From contig SMMW01000597.1 of the NCBI GenBank assembly GCA_004794655.1, forward strand, positions 248,001 through 312,000: a stretch of 64,000 nucleotides of DNA, in the 5' to 3' direction. Source of the DNA: Marisa cornuarietis. Taxonomy: Eukaryota > Mollusca > Gastropoda > Architaenioglossa > Ampullariidae. This document shows, piece after piece, positions 28,401 through 43,400 of the stretch. Position 1 is the stretch's first letter; every line of letters starts with the position of its first letter. The notes under the pieces are model-generated. The model saw nothing but the letters and a program-made list of their open reading frames with translations, was not told the DNA's origin and searched no databases. The translations under genes and the position numbers were made by a program.

Positions 28401-31400
28401 AAAACAAAATACTAATAAAACAGGATGCTTGATATAAATCAAAGATTTAAAAAGAAATTGATATTACAAACTGAATACTGATGCTTTCAAAATGTCCTCT
28501 GCTTAAAATATTTGTAGTCTTTTTTGTACTATATGTTCCCTTACCATGAAATGTTCATATTGTTTCTTGTGCCTACGAAGTTCTCTTTGCTTAAAATATT
28601 CATGTTCTTAATCTTGTGCATTTTTGTTAGTATTGATCTTCTCTGTACTACTCTCCACACCAATCACTGAGGCCAAAACTTACATCAGTAAGAAAGGCAT
28701 AGATCTGGACATCTGTGGCCCCAAACTTCTCAAGTTCTTCAGTCCACTGTGATGTAGGAACCTGACACAGTCTCTTTGTGATGGAGGGTTCAAGTCCAGC
28801 AGATGTAAAAATGGAGTCTGGAAGACTCCCATTGCAGAATGTGTTATTGAGGAAGGTTGGGTGGTTTGCAAATCTATTAAGCTGAAAGTAGAACATTAAA
28901 CATTTGAAAAAAACAATAACCCTGTTTTTCACATTTTACAAGCATATCTCTACAGCTGACATTTAAGCCTCAACTGGTGATCAATGTTCATACTTGTCAA
29001 CTGCCATGCTTAGAAAATAAAAATCAATCAATTAAGTCCACTGCACTCTTCTGTGTTATAGGTTCTTCATGTCTGTGCTCCTCATGTGCCCAATAATAAA
29101 CAATTCTACTCAAATCACTAGTGATAGTTTCAGCGCTTTACCATTGGCTGTAGAGATGTTGATTTCATCAGGATATACAATGAAGAAAAATCAGTGAGTA
29201 CTGGCAAGGCATCAAGCAGACGGCTTGGATCTTGAATGATTGCTGATAAAGTCAGTCCAGCAGCTGTTGACAGATATTTCTTTGGCAAGGAGTTTAAAGT
29301 CATAAATTTCATGTTTGAGTGCACACATGCGCGCGCACACACACAGTCTCTCACAGTTATCCACTCATTTTTCTCACTCACCACTGAACTTGTCCAGAAG
29401 ATTCACCATTGGAACAGAAACAAATGTATTGATTCCAAAGAGCATTCTTTCAAACTCCGTGTTCCTCAATGGCCCATCAATGGCAATGCCAAGAGCCGAC
29501 AAAATTCTGAACAGTCTGTACAGAAAAAAATTCAGCATACTTTTAATAAGTGTGTTAATAAACCTTGTAAAACCCATAATGTAACTCATCTAAGATATTT
29601 ATCCTAGAGCACCTAGGAAATTTAAAAAACCCCAACACATTCATTCTTAATAAAGTTCTTCAAAACCTACCATTTATTCACAAACATGCTTCTGCTGTGC
29701 AAGGTGAAAACACAAATTTCTTTTATAAACAGCCTGCCAAAACCTAAAGCTAACTAATGTTCTCTTCTGAAAAGTTCTCTGGCGGTTACAGACTTACATC
29801 TGGGGGTTCTCAACAATGTTCTGCAAGGCATCGAGCAAAGATTTGAACTGGAACTGGCCAATAAGGTTTGGGTCAATTGCAGGAGGTGAATTTGCCAAAT
29901 GCTCCAACAGTGTGGCAAACGTGTTGATGTTGTCGACATACTGCTGAAACTGTGGTACAACCGGTAGGCTCATGTTCCAGATTGTTGTCAGCTGGAAATA
30001 GTACATGAAAATCCACAGTATAACAAATCATCTCTAATACAACACCAGGTTTTCATTTTCTGGAAATAAATCTTTCTGTTATATAATAAATTTCTCTTTT
30101 AAGTTACTGTTAATTAAAACAGTAACCAGAATATGAAACATTATTTACCCTACTCTGTCAATTAGCCAAGCCTCACCTTAGATTGAAGTTCTATGTAGTC
30201 AATAAACTGCCGGAAGGTCTCAGGTAGTGAAGATGTTAAAGAGCACATTGTAGTTTCCAGGCTTGAGACACCTGGAGTGACTGATGTGGAGTTTGCCAAG
30301 TACACAGCTAGTGATCTTGATCCACACAAGTTTTGCAGCAAAGTCATGTTGGATGCCACTTGCACCATCTACACAAAAGACAGACATTCTCTATTTTTAA
30401 GTTTGAATGTGTAAGACAAAGTGTAGTACCAGCACTAGCACTGGAATGCACCATTGGCTTACTTAAGCAATGCTCTCTTTACTCTTCCAAAATCCATGCA
30501 GCAAATGCTAACTTAAACATGACAAGTGTCCTACAAACAAACTCTTTCAAAGAAAAAAGAAAACACAAACCCTTTCAAGACTAAATTGGTTTTGAAGCCA
30601 GGACTGAAGTGATAGTTGGGTGACACTAAGATAGGCTTGCATCAGATTAACCAGGGTCTGGCTCTGACTTAAAAGTACAGACATGCTGACTCCATCTTCT
30701 GAAATAAAAGAAAAAAAATTTAAGTGGCATCTTTCTTCAATCATCTTGTCTCTCATGCAAATTCTTCTTCATCAAAAGACATGCACATCTCATGTGATAG
30801 AGATCTAAGGGCAATATAATGAAACAGTGCAAGGTATTTTGAAAATTTCATTGTAAACCCAACTGAAAATATTGGACTTCTTTAGGTGGACACTTAACCC
30901 TCTGATACTTCAGAAGTGCACATTTGATGCTGGACAATGTTGGGTGGGCAGTGACACCACCAGATTACTGCAGTGGATCACTGTTAATACTGCACTATTT
31001 TTATACATGCCCTGTTGTTACTGCCAAAACTGGTTCTTACAAAATGAAACACTCCACAAATATCTAAGAATTTTGACATCTATATTCTTACCTAGAGTGG
31101 CATTCAGGCGGCTGTTGATGATCTCCATGAAGATATTCATGGTGTTTACTGTCCGGCCCATAACAGATGCCACAGCATTATCTCCAAGAGAGGGCCATAC
31201 TAACTCTGCTAGCTGGCCAGACCTAGTACAGTAATCGTTTTTGTCATGTTGAGGCAAGGTAAAAAAACTTAATATCAATAAACTTCCCAATCTGTTTCGG
31301 TAATTCTTTGACCAAACAGAGCTATTCATAGCAATAATAAACAGCACCATAGATGAAGGAACAGTCATGTTACCAAAATGTAAATGCTTTAGTAAAATAA

Positions 31401-34400
31401 TGTCAAATTAACATTATGGCTTTCTCCAAAGCACTCACCATTCACTTGTAAGATTCATAAGCCTTTGTCCAAAGGAACTTCCTAGTCTGTTTAGGACATC
31501 TTGGAACTCAATCCAGTCTAAAAAGTCTTCAGATGACCTTGACCCATTCTCATAATCTGACAGAAGCTGCATGACAGTGGCTACAAGGTGCTGGACTTCT
31601 GCACTAAATCCGCTGACATTCAGGTTAGCATTGCCAGTGAGGACTGCACTCCAGAGAACTGATATCTGGTCATAAAAAAAATAAAGGAGATAGATCAGGT
31701 AATTATTACCGTGACCAAATAAATCTTAAGCCACCTTAACAAACAGATCATATGACATTGGTACAAAAACCAGTAAACTGGATGCTCAATCCCTGTTTAA
31801 TATCCTAACAATAGATAAGAGGTGCAAGACAAATAGAAATGTCTCATCTAAAATTAATGTTAAATAATTGCAGATGCACTAGCTGTTGCATATATATATA
31901 TATAAACTATATACAAACTATATATTTGTTTCTGAAAAAAATGTTTAAACAATTTTGAAGATGGTGAAGCAGAGCTATAAAGATATGACAGCTGAAAAAA
32001 AAATCATTTTTCACTTTATTCTTAGGTACCTTCAAACTATGCCATTACACTGATACCTGTTTATGTTTCTTACAGTGGATGATGAGAACTTACTTGCTGG
32101 TAAAGCTGATAACCGTTGGCCTGGCCCAGGATAGCTTGCCACATCATGACAGTGGAGTTGGTCTCACACACAGATTGCTGGAGGTGCTGAAGCATGCTAC
32201 TGCTGTTGCCAGGGGAAGCGAAGGCTGAGAACAGCTGAGGCCCACAAAGAGCTGCAACAACATCCTCTTCCATGAAGAGAGCTGCAAGCTGAAAAAGTAA
32301 TACAACATAAAAGATGGATATTGTGATCAATATGTAATGCTAAAAATACAACATATAGGATGGATATTGTAACCAATATGTAATGTTTAAAATACAAAAT
32401 GTAGGATGGACATTGTAATCAATATGTAATGTTAAAAATACAATATGTAGGATGGATATTGTAACCAACATGTAATGTTAAAAGTATAATAATAATATAT
32501 TGCTTTTCCAGTGATTTGCTCAGAGTACTTTACATAAATAGTATACAGACTGAATCACCAACAACCATGCACCCATATTTGCATATAACAGACATGCTTA
32601 CTTCTACAACACACACCTGCTCATACACAAAGTAAATTACAGACACACGTTATGCATGCTCATGGTCAGGACAGGGTCACAGTGAAGTGACAATATGTAG
32701 GATGGATAATGCAATCAATATGTTAAAATGCAATATTTAGGATGGATATTGTAATCAATGTTTAATGCTGAGCACAAAGGAATCAGCATAGATAGAGAAA
32801 GATAAAAGGTAACTCAAACACCTTGTTACTCTTACACTGATGTTTGAGCATTTTTATGCAAGCATATACATACACACACAATAGCATAAAACAGCACTCC
32901 CCACACTCACTTACATGTGCACATATAAGCAAGCACAAATATGAATGAAAATGCACACTGAGTAATGCAGGAGTATATTCAGGATTTAAATACAGGAAAA
33001 GTTGCAGATATACTTGAGTGACAGGAAGTGAAAAATTTTCACCTCTTTAGGCAACAAGTCTAGATTCATCAACTCTTCCACATTGTAAGGGTTGTCAATA
33101 AAGGGAATCACAATTTTTCCAACTTCAGTATTGTTTAATAATGCCCCTAAGGTGATTGGTCGATCTGTCAAAACATTAGGGAATATTACATTTATGCAAG
33201 TGAAACAAGCAGACAAGAATTTGCATACAATGACCCCTTGCTTTAAATAAAATTTTCTTCAAACCATAAAACCAATATCTTTCGTTAAAAACTGAATAAA
33301 ACGTACCAAAATCCTTTAAATATAAACTTTTTTAAGTTTTAACTTTCGATAACAAAAATCAATATAATCTAATAAAGCATTCTAAATTCTTTCAGGATAG
33401 CTTGATTTTACTTTTTATTTAAAAGAAACACTGCTTGTGAAGCAAAGTTTATCTCTAAAGCTGTTAATTTTGTTTTTTGTATGAAAAGTAATGATCGATA
33501 CATTTCACAAGACAGATTAAGTCAAAGTATGTCAAAGATTTACAGAAATAAATCCCAGATCCTCACTTTTTAGGTCATCAAAGAAGCTATTAAGGCTGTG
33601 CAGATAAAGCTGTGCCACTTTTATAGCAAATGCAATGTGTTGCTCTCCTGTACTTTTTACAAGACCCTCTATCAGAGACAAAAACCTGCAATGTTGAAAA
33701 TATTATTAACATCAGTGAAGAATATATTAAGATATCAGTCTTACTGAGGTTTTAAATAGGACATGGCCTCCAAATTGACTGATGTTACATTATTAACCCA
33801 TGGACATAGTGTCAGCAGATAAAAATACAACATCATATAACAGCTTTTTAACAATCCCCATTGTATCTTCCAGCCACCTGCACTTTAAAAACCTTCATGG
33901 TGCATCATGTCATATTTGCATTCTGTAGAAACTGACCAAAAATATATGAACTAGTCATGGAAGACTATAATAGAGGTGGACAAAATCAACAGAGATGGAA
34001 AAGCTAAGTTACTGCCCAACAAACCAACATATAATAGGCAACGAACAAAAAATACAGCAAAAATAGAAATCTATACATCAATAACTATGCCGTAGAGCAA
34101 ATTTAAGCAGGTACTAATTAAAACTTACAGGTCTGGATTTGTGAATGAAAAGCCCTCTTCTAAAGTCTTCAGATAGGATTCCCAAGCTTCAGTAATGATT
34201 GTCACATTCATGCTGGCTAGTCTTGCAAGATCATATCCATCAAAAGTCACAGAAGATATGCTGGATAGGTTTGTAAAGCGCTCCATTATATGGGTAAAGG
34301 CATCAAATTCAGCTTGGATGTCCAGTGGCTGAGTGATGTTCATAGCTGCTTGGATCTGGACATAAAAAAGCAATTGACCTCTTTCATACCTATTTAGTCA

Positions 34401-37400
34401 CCGTTGTCTGTATTTTTGAAACTCATTATAATTCATAACAAGTAGCATTTTGTGCTTTTTGAAACTAATAATTTAAAAAAAAAAACGTAGCTTTTCTCTT
34501 TGGTTGATTTTCTTCTCACTGACCTTTTCAGTCAAGGCATTTATCATGAAGTTTTGCCCAAGTTCAGTCGCAAGCTGTGTGAAATTGAGACTACAGAAGA
34601 CTCTCAGCAGCTGGGTGATATTGACTGTGTCAGGAATCATCAGGTAAGAGTTGTATTCAGTGCTCAGGCAGAATGTTTGGTAAAAAGCATTTGGAGTTTG
34701 TACCAATGATGAAAATTTCATCTCCTTGGGGAAAAAAAGACAGCCATCTTGAACAAGTATCGAATTTTTGACTATTCTGCTGTAATCTCTGAATGCAATG
34801 CTTTTTGTTATTTGAAGGTTACAAGAATGTATAAAATAACAATAAATATCATAGGTGCTAGCAATAATAAAACAAGATAAACTATTGTGAATGTCACATG
34901 AGTTACTACATATTAACCATCATTATCTAAAGCTTGTGCTTTGTAGGTGTATAAGACTGCATGTGTGTGTGTGTGTGTGTGCTGTGTGAGAAAGAGTTTA
35001 TGCAAGGAAATATAGAGGAAAATGAATACATATGTATTTTATAATTATTAAATTAATATTCTTTAGAGGGATGAAAAACCTTGACAACATCAATAATGAG
35101 ATAAAACAGCAATAGCAAAAGTAACTTAACTCACCTTGCTTGGCTTGATGCTTATGCTAAGAAATGATGAGATGAAATAGCAGAAGTAACTTATGTAACT
35201 CACCTGGCTTGGCTTGATAAAGATGGTAAGAAATGCAGTAACTATGTCAGGCTGAGTCTCTAACATTGCATCCACCATCTTGCGGAATGTGGGACTGTCG
35301 GAAAACACCGATGAAAGGTCTAATGATCCACCTTGTATAGCCAGCCTGTGGGTAAACTCATTTAAAAACTCAAGTATCACAGCTGTGCTCTTTAGGAAAC
35401 TGTCAACAACCTGCAACTGTGGCACATCAGCCACAAATTTTCCCATGAGGGAGGAGTATTCCCCAGCAAGGAGCCACATGTCTGTCAAAATTTTAGGGCT
35501 ATCTATCCTGGCAAGCAGACTGCTGGCATTGAAGGATGGAGGGTTTCTCATCAAGTTCTCTATATTGTGCTGGAGCTCTTCCACTTCTTTGAAAATTGCA
35601 GACAAGTTAGCAAAAACATTTGCTGAGCCCAAGCTGTCAATTAGTTCTTGGATGTTGAATTCATCTGAAACTGATGCTAGTATCTGTGTGAAATTGCTTG
35701 AGCATATAGCAGCTCGAAGTGCTTTTGTCCCCGATGTTGTAGAAAGATGAAGTAGCTCCTCCAATCTCCCTGTGGCACAAACAGAGTCCTTAATATCCAC
35801 ACCCTCACTAAAGATTAGCTTCAAAAAGAGCTGAGTACTGTTCACAGGGGAAGACAACAGAGAATCCAATGCATCACTTTGAATGCCAAGGGCGTTGAAG
35901 AAATTTTGGAAGGCAGGGATATTACTGAACACATCTTCAAATGCAGAAGTCTGGTTCTGTAGTGCTGCCAGGTTAAGGTTGATGATTTTCAGCATGCTCT
36001 CAACAACAAGACCTATTTGTCGGAAAGGGTCTTGAGGTAAAATGTCAGCTATCTTCGTCATAAACTCTTCAAACCTATAGAAACAGATGCCTGTTGTCAG
36101 TCAAGATCATGCAATATAAAAATGCATCTGTCTGCTTTTATCTGCTTATAACTTCTAGCTTCTCTGATGCTGTCATTGGACATCTATTTGCATGTTCTAT
36201 GAATTTGATGCTCGATTGAGCATAAATCCAAAATGCATTTGAACTTTAAATGATAATTATTTCAAGAACTGTTAGAAGGTAAGTAATTACTTACTCTGCA
36301 AAAATGCGTGCTGGGTCTTGTCTTGTCATGCTGTAGGACTCTAGCACCTGAAGCCAGTATGACCCATTGCCCCATCCAGCTGGTAAGGTAAACAGTGGTG
36401 GATTTTGAATCCATTTTTCAAATAAATTTACAACACGGTTCAGAACTTGTGAAAACGTAGCCCAGTCAACTGTTCCTGATCCATTCACCTGGATTTGAAA
36501 GGACATTTAATAATTTATTGATGCTTACGATGATGTCCTGATACGAAGAATTGGAATCTAATTTTCTAAATCCCATGTAATGCACATACAAATAAATATG
36601 CATGCAGATGTGAGCACACTTGCACTTACACACATTTAAGCATGCACATCTCTACACGCTGTCTACAATTGCCTTACAGACTTCTTTTTTGAGTTCACTG
36701 ACCTATTAGCCAATTTTTCTGAATTCTATAAAGCCTTCAAAATTAATAAAGAATAAATGCTTTTTGAACTGGAAGTTGCTTTGTTCTAGCAATGCCTTTT
36801 CAGTCAATCACACTTGTTAGCATTAAAAGATTATAATCAAGTTGGTACTGTGGGTAAGCTATTTTTGAAAAAGGAGAAATCAAAGTGTGCACCAACATAA
36901 AAATAAAGGTAAAATGAAACCAGTTACCGCTCGTTCAAACTGCTCAATGCCCACAAAGTTCATCAGCTGTTGCTCTAAGAGTTGTGGGTTTATTACACAC
37001 AGCTTGGCTTTTAATGCTACCAGGTCTATGGTAACACCTGAAGGAATAGTGAGATACTGTGTCAGACCAGGTCCACCATTACAGAGCATGGCAAAGGCTG
37101 TTGTCAGATTTCCAGCAGCAAAAAGAGGTTTAAACTGCAGAAAAAAATGAAAACATCTCTGTTAAAGGATCTGTCGAAAACTGCTAAAATTCAGTGTATA
37201 TTTTGGTCTGATGTTAAAGATCGCCAGCAACTAAAGCTATATCACGGCAAGGCAGCCAGCCCTGTAAACAGATGTGACATGCACAGAAAGAACAGTGCGC
37301 CTGAGATGAGATCTGAACCCAGGGCAGCTAACTCTAACTGTATTGGTGGCAGACGTTAACCTTTGCCCCACCAGACCGCCTTGAAAAAATGAGCACTACT

Positions 37401-40400
37401 ACTAGCTAAACAAAGATCAAGGGAACAAATCACGTAGGGTGGCTTATTAAAAGGATTCTTTTAAACAGCTTAACTTTTTATTAAACACACCTGTTTTGTG
37501 TTGACTGACTCAAACAGTACTTCCATTACACCTGGCTCCTCAATCAGGATTATGAGTTTTTGAATGTCTGGTGCTCCTAAGAATATTTTGTCCAAGGAAA
37601 GGCTGGTTTCTAAGCAAAGAAGAAAATCAAGTCAGTAAAACAACTAATGCAGAGAAATTACAACTCCCATGTCAACAATGTCACAGTAAATAAAACAGAA
37701 TGCAAGAATTTTAATATATTCATAAAATTGATTCATCATAGCAGCTGTTTGTTAAAAAAAAAAAAATCAGTTTTTTTTTTTAGCTGACATTTTTAGATGA
37801 TCACCTGAACCTCTTAAAGCCCTGATATTAGATAACATGCACAAAGGTAAAAATGGCATCAAAGAAAGTATGTGGGACCCATGTTCTTCACCAGGGGACC
37901 CACGTATTTTTGGCATTCTGTGCTGCTAGGGATGCACAGAATACAACAAGATTTGAAAGAAACTCCCAAATCTTCCTCATTCTAAAAAAGCCTGGAAATA
38001 AAACACGACTTAAAATAAATCATACATGTAAATCATTAAAGCAAAGATCACACAAAATCCAAAGCCCTAAATCAAAGATAAAACACACCAACCATTTTCA
38101 AAGACCAGAAACTTCTCCATCACAAGCTCGCTCAACCTTGCCAGAGGATCCAAGAAACCCAGCTGTTGTGACAATGTTGGAAAAGTATTCAACAAGTCTC
38201 CAAACAAACTCATCTGAAAGTCAGGTGACCTGAAAGTATTCATTGCAAGCGTCATCTAAAAAGTCAAAACATGGATGGATAGGTGACATGCAGATAATAT
38301 AAAAAAATTTATATCTGTAGCTATGGGAAGCAACATCATCTTCATTTGAAAAACCCTTTAATATAATGCTAGACTTTTATTTCAACAAAGATAATTTTGC
38401 AAGATAGCTGACTTCCATCTTTTTTAAAAAATATTACCTTTACAAAGTAGTTGGCTAGGTTTATATCTAATAAACAAAACTTCACAAACTGGTAATTGTA
38501 ACGTTTTGGGTGAAGAGTGCACTTATAAATGGGTGCGAGCATGAGTGTACATCTACATGTAGCTCCGTTCGTGGGACTCTTCTTCCTTTTTCACACAAAA
38601 AGGGCCGGCCAACGATTCCAACGTTTAATGTTCCAAAAGAAAAGTAGAAATGAGATGGTAAAAAAAAATAGAGAACTGTCTAAAACTAATAAAACTGTCT
38701 AATACTGAAGGTTAGGGTCCCCTTTCCCCGGCAAATGTCACCTGTCTGCTTTGTCGTTTCGATGGTCAGGTATATATCCAAGGCAGGTAGACTGCCTGCA
38801 TACAGGTTCACCTGGGTTGATGACCGGCAAACTGTATCCAAAACAAGTGTAAGATTGTATGGAAAAAGTCCATCCAAATTTACGAATCACAATATAAAGA
38901 TCCCCGCGGAACAAAACAGTAGATCCCGGCTTGAAGACCAGCCTTGCTGTAGGTATCCTCAGTCTGCGACGATTCAGTGCTGCCCTTTGGCAGGAATGTT
39001 TTAGAGTCTGTAGCTACCGCTGTGAAAAATCACAGAGATCTCTGAGGAATCCCACTCAGAAGAGGGGTCCCTGGCGGATTACAGTGGACAACTGCCGTCT
39101 CCGTGTCATTCAGTTCTTGCTGGAAGGTTGCTGCAGAATGGCTTGGCAGTAATAGAGTCCCTGGCAGATTGCAGTGGGCAACTGTCTCTGTGTCACTCCA
39201 ATCTCTCCAATGGTCTGCCCATTACAAGTCTTTCACTGACCTCGTGTAGTTCTGTCTCGTCTGAAAGATGTCAGCTGAATGCCGGGGAAACATTAAGCTG
39301 ACTAACTTAATTCTGCCTTACCCTGGTTTAGACCAATCGGACGCTAGGTTACTCAATAACTATGGCGATCACCTAGCGACACTATAGCTATGTGGGATCC
39401 ATGCCGACCAAATGCATTAATTTACCTTGTGGTGTAGTCGGCATGGATTCTCACCTGAATTAGACCGTGTTGCTGAAATTACACCATGCCATGTGGAATT
39501 CCAGATTAAATCTTGTTTGCATAAGGAGTCTGGAATTTCCCTATCACGTCATGGCATGATGCAACTTGTGGTTTGTGTCACACGGTCACGTGGCTTCCCG
39601 GAAATGTGCCACTGACCTACCTATGCTTTGAACAACTAATAAAAATAGAAAGGAGTTTGAGCCGCGAAACGTTTCAGTAATATGAAGCTGGCTAGGCTTA
39701 TATCTAAATAAACAAAACTTCACAAACTGGTAATATGAGAAAGAAAACTGTACCAAGAAACTACTGGCAAGACTTACATCCATGTGGCTAGTAAGCTGCT
39801 GTTTGTAGCCCAGCCAATCACCTGCTTCATTGCCTTATTCCACAGAGAAGTGTTAAGTAGGCGCCATTCCATCAGTCCAATGGCAGGAGAGGAACTTGAT
39901 GCCAGTGATGAAATTCTGTTGATCAGCTGCATTATTTTACTGGTGATGGCTGTTTTGTTGACTAAGCTGGTATTGGATGATAGAAACTGGCAAAAAGAAC
40001 AATTTTTCTGTAAGTCAATGTTTTAAAGACAAGGAAAATAAAATCTTGTAAATTATTTTCCTTTTTTTCCCCTTTTATATTACATGATCTTTGAAGGTTG
40101 AACTGCTACCCTACAGCAGGAAAGATCAATGGCTTCACCTGGGAAGCAAGATGAGGGTACTTGTTGAGCCAGATGGAATCAATTAGCAAAGCATGAGTGC
40201 TTGGGTACCATGGCAGCTTATGTGCTCTAGAATGGCACCTTATGTGCTCATCTAAGGTCAAGCCATTCTTTTCTGTTGTAAGGTAGAAGTTTGGTCTTAT
40301 GACAATTACTTTACCTTATCATTCTTCTCATCTTATGAAGATACTCTATCCACCAGACTATTTATTTTATTATTCAAAAAAGGAAAATCTATGTAAGCCG

Positions 40401-43400
40401 CTGAAGACCCTGACATAATTTTTTCCAAACTACGCCAACGTCACTAACATAAAAAATATCAACATCATATGTATCTTTCACTCACAATTTGTTCAAATTG
40501 CTTGACACTTAGGTACTCTGCCAACTCCTTCAACAACTCTGTAACATTGAGTGAACACAGGGTAGCCTGCCACTGGGTAATGTTCAGTTCTGAGCCTTCC
40601 AGTACTCTGAATATGGTCGTCAGATCTTGCCCACAGAATGCTTCTAGAGAAGAGTTCAGTGCAACAATTGCAATCTGCAAAGGAAGACATTAACTGTCAA
40701 TTAACAATATCAACCTTAACATTTTCCAGCCAGGATAACTTTGTAGAGCATGTAAAGGACTAGTAGGATGCAATTATTTTCTGATAATGAGGTAAGGCTC
40801 AGAGGAAGATACTATTTCCCCAAATGAGGGGGAATACTTCTGTTCCATTCTCAAGATATATGTCTCAGACATCACCATGCATAGAAATAGATCAAAACCA
40901 CGATATTATGATATACTTAATTAACATACCTTTCCATTTCTCCTACTGGGTGAGGTCTTCACATTATAAACATACCTGTGTACAGTCCTGTCTTCTGTGT
41001 TATTTTTAATCGTTAGCAAGTCCCACTATTTATTCAGTTATTTTCTTAATTTTATCAATTTGACATTTAATGCCTGTGTATCAACTCTAAAAAAATGTAT
41101 CCCATACATGAAAGAATTTGGTAAAGATATTCTACAGACTAAGAAATTAACAAGCATTTAAGTGCACAGATGAAATCCCTGATGACAGGATGTAATCTAA
41201 TTACCTTCTGTGGACTGTAGAGACTGGTGTACACAACAGTCTTATATATTTCTGGCAAGTAGTCCAGCAAATACAGAACTTTCAGAACTGAGGGGTATCC
41301 ACTGTACATCTCCCCTGGTGATGCAACTGTCAGATAAAGCGTGCACATATTGTAAGAATCTTTTAAAATGCTTTTATAACAATTTAGGATATAACAATTT
41401 AAGAGGAAAGGGAGAGACTAGGAAGCAGTTAAAGGCATTTTTTAAAAAAACTCTCATTGTTGAAAAGAGCTTAAACTCTTTAGTGCCTAATTATATGAAG
41501 AACTGATATTCTTGTTCCTTACTAAATGCTCTAGGACTATATTTGCTTTGACGTGAAGATGTTCCAGAGGAAGAAAATCATGAGCATAACTTTCATCATT
41601 GTGAAGACACTAAACCTTAATCCAGCATTTATAGGATTTTAGAAGTGTGAAATTGGTGTGTGAAAGTCCAACTAATGCAGCACGTGCAAGCCAGGTAAAA
41701 TAAAATATTAAAAAAATGTTAACAAAATTTGACAGGCAATGTAAGACGATCTTTTAAAATAATATATTTATCCTAGAGGGCAACTCAGGGATTTTGCAGA
41801 TATGAGGTACAAGTCATTCTTACTGTTGTATCCTAATGAATTAGAATATCAGGGAGACTACAGGTTAAAGGTCAGAATAATTGGCACCATAATCTCGATC
41901 ATAGTGACCCAGGATGTTATGACCGATATATCTTTGTGGGAATGGCTAAAGGTTAAAAGGAGGCAAGGACAGAAAGTACAGTGTCAGGAGAAGATTATTC
42001 CACAACAGAATGGAGTTGCAGCTTACCACTTATCAGCTGTGAGAGTAAAAACATGTATTTGCATGCCATGACCATGGCTCCTTTTAGGAGGACACTGACT
42101 CATCAATTTCAAAGTTGTGTAGTGTATCTCCAGTTAAACAAGATTTCAGTAAAAGACGTCTTCATAGTTTTTTTTCTACCCATTAAATTCCCATTTACCT
42201 ATTAGAAGGTACTCACGTTGAAGGGTTATCAGAATCTGACTTAACACTATGTCTACAACTGCCAAGGAACGGGAACTGCAAACACTTGCAAGTTGCACAG
42301 TGGATACTTCAGTCAGATTTGTAGAAGAGGAGCAGAAAATTTGCTCAAACACGTCCACCATTGCATCAACAGACCTGTAGAATAACCAGTTCAAAACCAT
42401 GTGTCCACTTAGTAAAACGTATAAGGAGATAAAGAGACTCTGTTTTGCCCTATCTTTAAAACCAATCAAAGATTTACTTCAGCATTACATATAAGTAGAT
42501 TCATCTAGTAAAAGTGAAAAGAAAAGAGCTACCAGTTTATTTTTTGACTGAGAGAAAGCTCAATTTTTAAGAGCTGTTTATGAAATTCACAAATCCAATT
42601 TAAAACCATACTTACAGGTAAGAGCTCCAAGATTCATTTAGTCCTGAACCAAGCCTTGCACCCACAGCTTCCCAAACAGAAGAGTTAAAAATGCGAAGAC
42701 TCAAGAGATTGGATTCCAGAGGAGCAGTTGAAAGCGGTGTCAGTAAGTCCACAAGATCTCGAAGTTTGTTCACTGTTAATGTCACATTAACCATCAGCGA
42801 AATGTTTGGGTTGATGAGCTGTGAGAAAAACAGCAAAATTTGTTGAGGCTAGCATTCGTAAAGGAGTGTAGATTAGGAAATGGTTATTATGTAACAACAC
42901 AGTAGGAGCCATAATTAATATCAAGGAAGATGCAAGCCTCATCACGATCTTTACCATCATCATCTGAGACTGTCACACCAATGACCTAACCGTAATCTGG
43001 TTGAAAATAGTCACTAAACAGACGTTGTTTGTACGAGCATTCTCTTATGCATACAATAATGCTCAAACCTATACACACACACTGCAGTTATTTGAAATTT
43101 CAACCTTTACAATTTTAAATGTTGGGCGATGATGACTGTGTGACAATGGAGGAAGGTGATATAGGAAAATTCTAGGAGTATGAAGGTCAAGGGTTGGAGT
43201 GTGAGGGAGCTTTTGTGGACAGTATAGGGAAAAACATTGTCCTGCCCAACTAGTGAGTTGGAGTGTTAGAGGGAAACGTTTTATGGAGATGTTTGCAAGA
43301 GTGAATGATGAGCTGTAATTTAGCCTCAACTGTTCTGCTGCCTGCTATTAAAGATATGACAATGAACAACTTTATTAATCCCAACAGGCAATTTGAACAT

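Noticed and set aside
35280..35750. Plus-strand open frame of 156 codons
   Set aside because: It is the shadow of the fused 871-bp repeat exon on the other strand.
41802..42071. Plus-strand open frame of 89 codons
   Set aside because: No recognisable family, no splice context; sits inside an intron of the minus-strand gene.
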